Shown here piece by piece: positions 60,202 through 64,000 of a stretch of DNA of 64,000 nucleotides. Source of the DNA: Bacteroidota bacterium (GTDB lineage: Bacteria; Bacteroidota; Rhodothermia; Rhodothermales; JANQRZ01). The DNA lies in contig JBCDKT010000006.1 in assembly GCA_038746285.1 (NCBI GenBank), positions 41,795 to 105,794 of the forward strand. The letters are read 5' to 3'. Position 1 is the stretch's first letter. Each line of letters opens with the position of its first letter. A program made the translations under genes and the position numbers. Under the pieces are notes generated by a model. The model had not been told where the DNA came from, ran no database searches, and saw only the letters and a list, made by a program, of their open reading frames with translations.

Positions 60202-61083
60202 ATGCGCCCCCTCTGGCTCTGCCTCCTGCTTCTCTTCGCGCTGCCCGCCTGCCAGTCCGACTCCGACGTGACGCGCGGCGAGGACGGCACGCTGCGCCTC
60301 GGCCGGGAGGAGGCGCGGGCCATGACCGAGCGGGCCGTCCGGCTCGGCGACCGGACCCTCGTCCTCGACTCGGAGACCGGCTCGCTCTCGGTCGTCGGCA
60401 CCGACGCCGAGGAGGTACGGCTCCGCATCGAGCGCATCGCACGCGGGGCCACGCTCGGCTCGGCGCAGTCGCGCCTGGAGCGCCTCACGATTGACGAAGC
60501 GGGCGACGACGAGATCTACCAGTACGTCTTCCGCTGCAACGGCGTCGAGGGGGCGCGCATCGATGTCGTCGCCGAGGTGCCGCGCGGAGCCCGGCTCAAC
60601 GTGGCGCTCGAACGGGGCACCATTCGCCTCTCCGACGCGGCGGGCGATGTCGCCGTGCTCAACGAACTCGGATCGGTGGAGGCCACCGGGCTCGGCGGCC
60701 GCGAGGTCTCGGTCCAGACCGAGTTGGGCGATATCGAAGCCGCCTTCGCTGCGCTTCCGGCCGAGGCCGACGTGCAGATCGAGACCGGGAACGGCAGCGT
60801 CACGCTCACTCTGCCGGGCGGCGCGAGCGCCGAAGTCAGCGCCCAGACGCAGACGGGCACGATCGCCGTCGAGGGCCTCGCCTTCACGGACCGCGCCCTC
60901 AACGCGGCGGGCAACCGGTTCCGCGGACGGCTCGGGCGCGGCGAAGCCGAGGTTGCCGTCGAGACGGAGGTCGGCAGCATCAGCCTGAACGAAGGCGCGG
61001 CCCCGCGCTCGGACGGCCCCGAGAGCGACACGACGGTCGTCCCGCCCGGAGCCCCCGTCGCCCCGAGCCCTCCGGTAGAATGA
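60202..61083 (+). CDS. DUF4097-like lipoprotein (beta-helix-like adhesin fold)
   Basis: 293 residues. Lipobox FALPAC near Cys16. The body shows the repeated strand pattern typical of DUF4097 proteins: LNVALERGTIRLSDAAGDVAV, SVQTELGDIEAAF, VQIETGNGSVTLTL, VSAQTQTGTIAVEG, VAVETEVGSISL. Each unit contains a G-x-I/V turn. The C-terminus is a Pro/Ser linker. A structural role at the envelope is likely; activity is not indicated. Confidence 0.8.
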   Translation: MRPLWLCLLLLFALPACQSDSDVTRGEDGTLRLGREEARAMTERAVRLGDRTLVLDSETGSLSVVGTDAEEVRLRIERIARGATLGSAQSRLERLTIDEAGDDEIYQYVFRCNGVEGARIDVVAEVPRGARLNVALERGTIRLSDAAGDVAVLNELGSVEATGLGGREVSVQTELGDIEAAFAALPAEADVQIETGNGSVTLTLPGGASAEVSAQTQTGTIAVEGLAFTDRALNAAGNRFRGRLGRGEAEVAVETEVGSISLNEGAAPRSDGPESDTTVVPPGAPVAPSPPVE

Positions 61084-61201
61084 GCCCGGCGCTCCCGGAC
61101 GAGACGGGGGCTGCGCTCTCACACAGGCTGCACGGAGATAGGCTGCGTGAGGACGTGCGGGCGCGTTAACTTCGAGCCCCACGCGCCGACCTGCTCGCCC
61201 C

Positions 61202-62506
61202 ATGACGCCCGACCTCCTGATCCAACACGGCACCCTTCTCGACCCCAACTCCGGCGCCACCCGCCGCGCCGATATCCTCATCCGCGGCAGCCAGATCGCC
61301 CGCATCGCAGGCGAGATCGAGGCCGAGGACGGCGTCGCGGTCTACGACGCAAACGGTAAGCTGATCTCGCCGGGATGGATGGACATGCACGTCCACTTCC
61401 GCGAGCCGGGGCAAGAGCACAAGGAGACGATCGAGACCGGCGCGCGCGCCGCCGCCTTCGGCGGGTTCACGGCCGTCGCCTGCATGCCCAACACCGAGCC
61501 GCCGATTGCGACCCGCGACGTGGTCGAGTTCGTCCGCAAGCGCGCCGACGGGCTGGCGGTCGATGTCTACCCGATTGGCGCGGTCTCGAAGGCCCGGGCC
61601 GGGGAGCACCTCGCCGAACTCGGCGACATGGCTGCGGGCGGGGCCGTCGCGTTCTCCGACGACGGAAGCCCGGTGCAGGACGCGGGGCTGATGCGCCGGG
61701 CGCTCGAGTACGCCCGCACGCTCGGCACGCCGATCCTTCAGCACGAGGAGGACCTGACACTCAACCCCCACGGGCACATGCACGAGGGGGCCGTCGCCAC
61801 GCGCCTCGGCGTCCCCGGCATCCCAGCCCTCGCCGAGGAGGTGATGATCGCCCGCGACGCCATGCTCGCGGACTTCACCGGCGGGCACGTCCACGTCTGC
61901 CACATCTCGACCGCGAAGGCCGTTGCCATCGTCCGGCAGGCTAAAGCCGACGGCGTCCCGATGACGGCCGAGGTCTGCACCCACCACCTCGCCCTCACCG
62001 ACCAGGCCGTCGAGGACACCGACTTCGACACGCACACCAAGATGCATCCCCCGCTCCGCACGGCGGAGGACGTGGCGGCGCTCAAAGAGGGCCTCAAGGA
62101 TGGCACGATCGACGTGCTCTGCACCGACCACGCGCCGCACGCGAGCTTCGAGAAGGAAGTCGAGTTCACGGCCGCGCCGTTCGGGATCCTCGGGCTGGAG
62201 ACGTGCTGGGGCCTCGTCGGGCGCGAGCTCATCCGGCCGGGCGTGCTGACGGTCGCCGAGGCGGTGCGTAAGCTGACCGTCGAGCCGCGCCGGATTCTGC
62301 GGCTGGCGCAGCCGACCCTCGAGGCGGGAGAGCCGGCCAACCTCACGATCTTCGACGCCGAGACCGAGTGGACCTTCGAGGCTGCGCACATCCACTCGAA
62401 GAGCAAGAACACCCCGTTCGTCGGCTCGCCGATGGTCGGGCGAGCGTGGGCGGTCTACAACAGCGGGCAGCTTGTCGAGGCCGAGCCAGGGCAGGCAGAG
62501 GCGTGA
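61202..62506 (+). CDS. pyrC: Dihydroorotase
   Basis: 434 residues, class I. Catalyses the third step of pyrimidine synthesis. Metal motif H63-x-H65 in DMHVHFRE, the CMPNTEPP block, His in HEEDL, His in VCHISTAKA and catalytic Asp in CTDHAPH. Ends with IHSKSKNTPF, typical of bacterial dihydroorotases. Its stop overlaps the GTG of the following gene. Confidence 0.95.
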   Translation: MTPDLLIQHGTLLDPNSGATRRADILIRGSQIARIAGEIEAEDGVAVYDANGKLISPGWMDMHVHFREPGQEHKETIETGARAAAFGGFTAVACMPNTEPPIATRDVVEFVRKRADGLAVDVYPIGAVSKARAGEHLAELGDMAAGGAVAFSDDGSPVQDAGLMRRALEYARTLGTPILQHEEDLTLNPHGHMHEGAVATRLGVPGIPALAEEVMIARDAMLADFTGGHVHVCHISTAKAVAIVRQAKADGVPMTAEVCTHHLALTDQAVEDTDFDTHTKMHPPLRTAEDVAALKEGLKDGTIDVLCTDHAPHASFEKEVEFTAAPFGILGLETCWGLVGRELIRPGVLTVAEAVRKLTVEPRRILRLAQPTLEAGEPANLTIFDAETEWTFEAAHIHSKSKNTPFVGSPMVGRAWAVYNSGQLVEAEPGQAEA

Positions 62507-63318
62507 GCAGGCAGTCCCTAAGCGAGGCCGTCGGGCCGGAGGTGCAGCGGGCGATACGCGCTCGGCTGCGAGCTATCGAGCGCGAAGAGCGGGTGTGGAT
62601 TGTCTACGCCGTCGAGTCCGGGAGCCGGGCGTGGGGCTTCGCCTCGGCCGACAGCGACTACGACGTGCGCTTCCTCTACGTCCGTCCCCGCGACTGGTAC
62701 CTCACCATCGACGCCGAGCGCAAGCGCGACGTCATCGAGCGTCCGATCTCGGACGACCTGGACCTCAGCGGCTGGGACCTCAGGAAGGCGCTCGGGCTGT
62801 TTCGGAAGTCGAACCCGCCGCTGCTGGAGTGGCTGCAGTCGCCACTCGTGTATGTCGAGGACGGCCCGGTAGCGGAGCAGATGCGGGCGCTGCTGCCGAC
62901 CCACTACGCGCCGCGCGCCTGCTTCTACCACTATCTCAGCATGGCGCGCAACAACGCCCGGAGCTACCTGAGGGGCGAGACGGTCCAGCACAAGAAGTAC
63001 TTCTACGTGCTGCGGCCCCTCCTGGCGTGCCGGTGGATCGCCGAGGCGCGCGGCCCAGTCCCGATGGAGTTCGAGGTGCTCGTGCGTGCGATGCTGGACG
63101 ATGCAGCTGTGACCGAAGAGATTGTAGACCTGATCGCCCAGAAGCGCGTCGGGCTGGAAGCCGAGCGCGGTCCGCGTCTGCCAGCCATCCACGCGTTCGT
63201 CGAAGCAGAGTTGGAGAAGCTCGGAAAAGAGGCAGACGGGCTACGCACCCCGGAGACTGTCCTCGGCCCGCTCAATCAGCTTTTCCGCTCCACCCTTGAC
63301 GCCTTCGACCAGCGGTAG
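62503..63318 (+). CDS. RlaP/YcgL-like nucleotidyltransferase
   Basis: 271 residues from a GTG that overlaps pyrC's stop (GTGA). Pol-beta nucleotidyltransferase core: VESGSRAWGFASADSDYDV (GSxxxG and DxD), then RFLYVRPRDWYLTI, GWDLRKALGLFRKSNPPLLEWL, and helical HYLSMARNNARSYL and VQHKKYFYVLRPLLACRW. This is the DNA-polymerase-beta-like family sometimes linked to RNA repair; the substrate here is unknown. The coupling with pyrC may only be organisational. Confidence 0.85.
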   Translation: MSRQSLSEAVGPEVQRAIRARLRAIEREERVWIVYAVESGSRAWGFASADSDYDVRFLYVRPRDWYLTIDAERKRDVIERPISDDLDLSGWDLRKALGLFRKSNPPLLEWLQSPLVYVEDGPVAEQMRALLPTHYAPRACFYHYLSMARNNARSYLRGETVQHKKYFYVLRPLLACRWIAEARGPVPMEFEVLVRAMLDDAAVTEEIVDLIAQKRVGLEAERGPRLPAIHAFVEAELEKLGKEADGLRTPETVLGPLNQLFRSTLDAFDQR

Positions 63319-63673
63319 CGGCGCGAAGAGCCTGTCTTTCCGCTCAACTCACGCTCAACGCCATGTCCGCGCAGACTCTGGGCCCCGCATCGAGCAGGCC
63401 CCCGGCGTGGTTGAGGGCAGACCGCGCATCGCCGGACGGCGCATCGCCCTGCAGCACATCGCCGCCTGGCGCGAGCGCCTCGGCCTGAGCGCCGACGAGA
63501 TCGCCTCGGAGTACGATCTGGCACTCGCGGACGCGTATGCGGCCCTCGCCTACTACTACAGCCAACGCGAGGACGTTGACGCAGCGATCCGCGAGGGCGA
63601 GGCGTTCGCGGAGGCAATGCGAGCGCAGATGCCGTCGAAGGCGAGGGACCTACCGGATGGCCGAGACGATTGA
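63296..63673 (+). CDS. DUF433 protein (antitoxin-like), start or frame uncertain
   Basis: About 125 residues if started at a TTG inside the previous gene. The DUF433 part is clear: RIEQAPGVVEGRPRIAGRRI, HIAAWRERLGLSADEIASEY, ALADAYAALAYYYSQREDVD. The natural ATG at 63363 is one frame off and joins it only if a base is gained or lost in the GGGCCCC run near 63379-63385. DUF433 genes often precede a DUF5615 PIN-like gene; none follows here. Confidence 0.6.
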   Translation: MTPSTSGSGAKSLSFRSTHAQRHVRADSGPRIEQAPGVVEGRPRIAGRRIALQHIAAWRERLGLSADEIASEYDLALADAYAALAYYYSQREDVDAAIREGEAFAEAMRAQMPSKARDLPDGRDD

Positions 63674-63880
63674 GAAACTGTTTGGGGAAGGAGCGGGAAG
63701 CCGAGACCCGGCGAGGCCGACCGCTACGAGGAGCGCGAGTGCGAAGCATCGAGGAGCGTAGCGACTCCTCCAGCCGATGCCGAGGTATCGGCGATGGAGC
63801 GCGACGCTGGAGCGGGGGGCCGCGCTCGTTCTCGCCTGCGTCCTCGAATACAGGCTCTAATACCAGTTCTTCAGGATAGT
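63674..63880. other. Non-coding or degenerate stretch after the DUF433 gene
   Basis: Only short ORFs without recognisable features. A local palindrome gaggag-cgtagcga-ctcctc occurs near 63752-63772, within a gcgagtgcgaagcatcgagg-type block. Confidence 0.4.
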
Positions 63881-63899
63881 GTCTCACCTACACGAGGTC

Positions 63900-63919
63900 G
63901 TCCCCGCGTAGGCGGGGAC
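63900..63919. repeat. REP-like palindrome 1
   Basis: GTCCCCGC (63900-63907) pairs with GCGGGGAC (63912-63919) around a 4-base loop. It resembles dispersed intergenic REP-type elements. Confidence 0.6.
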
Positions 63920-63957
63920 CCATGCACCCCCCTACGTGAAGCGCCGCCGCCTGATGG

Positions 63958-63977
63958 ATGCCCGCCTGCGCGGGCAT
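63958..63977. repeat. REP-like palindrome 2
   Basis: ATGCCCGC (63958-63965) pairs with GCGGGCAT (63970-63977) around a 4-base loop, 38 bases after palindrome 1. The two form a pair like a BIME. The window ends shortly after. Confidence 0.6.
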
Positions 63978-64000
63978 GACATGAGAGTGAGGCAACAATC

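Noticed and set aside
63900..63977. Possible CRISPR repeats at the right edge
   Set aside because: The two palindromes differ in sequence and have no regular spacer series; they fit REP-like elements better.

Overview
The window is high-GC DNA from a bacterium of the Bacteroidota/Rhodothermota side of the tree, most likely a marine or halophilic Rhodothermia-like organism. This is inferred from several independent signs: at least five secreted proteins end in type IX secretion (T9SS) type A sorting domains, there are two TonB-dependent receptors with carboxypeptidase-regulatory domains and a PorV-family protein, few starts have a Shine-Dalgarno sequence, promoters follow the Bacteroidota pattern TTG-N20/21-TAnnTTTG, and one gene encodes an NDQ-type sodium-pump rhodopsin. 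No rRNA, phage, insertion sequence or CRISPR array was found; there is one tRNA, tRNA-Val(GAC).

Layout. 1-9.2 kb: minus-strand surface and envelope proteins: a truncated T9SS protein, a second T9SS protein and its broken tandem paralogue, a FadL-like porin and a repeat-rich lipoprotein. 9.3-17.3 kb: proS, a PAP2-like membrane protein, a Phd/ParE toxin-antitoxin pair, a TonB receptor, an AT-richer orphan gene, endonuclease V, a nitroreductase-like gene and tRNA-Val. 17.4-40.5 kb: a 23-kb leftward carbohydrate-utilisation locus of 15 genes with very small gaps or 4-base overlaps. It runs from a GntR/FadR regulator through a TonB receptor, a T9SS surface protein, a PorV-like protein, an ABC sugar importer (binding protein and two permeases, no ATPase), two DUF4185/DUF5005-like propellers, a GH38 alpha-mannosidase, a six-hairpin glycosidase and an esterase to a ROK sugar kinase and phosphomannose isomerase. 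A mannose-containing glycan is the likely substrate.

40.6-46.3 kb: a divergent operon for non-phosphorylative oxidation of a sugar (two SDR dehydrogenases, FAH-family hydrolase, enolase-superfamily dehydratase, SMP-30 lactonase, a possible mutarotase). Its promoter contains a palindrome that looks like the GntR operator, so one regulator may control both operons. 46.5-53.3 kb: housekeeping genes thrS, a glyoxalase-fold gene, fabF, acpP, metK and ahcY. 53.4-55.3 kb: the rhodopsin gene with its own promoter and strong terminator, then a small Cys-containing protein preceded by direct repeats. 55.4-63.7 kb: an M16 peptidase, a TPM protein, ftsX, a DUF4097-like lipoprotein, pyrC, an RlaP-like nucleotidyltransferase and a probably frameshifted DUF433 gene, ending in REP-like palindromes.

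Running through the window is a second layer of structure. Many gaps between genes hold imprecise purine-rich repeats followed by their pyrimidine-rich inverted copies. In the sugar locus these repeats extend into coding sequence and supply start codons and signal-peptide cores. Other short palindromic repeats lie inside two glycosidase genes, between convergent genes and at the right edge.
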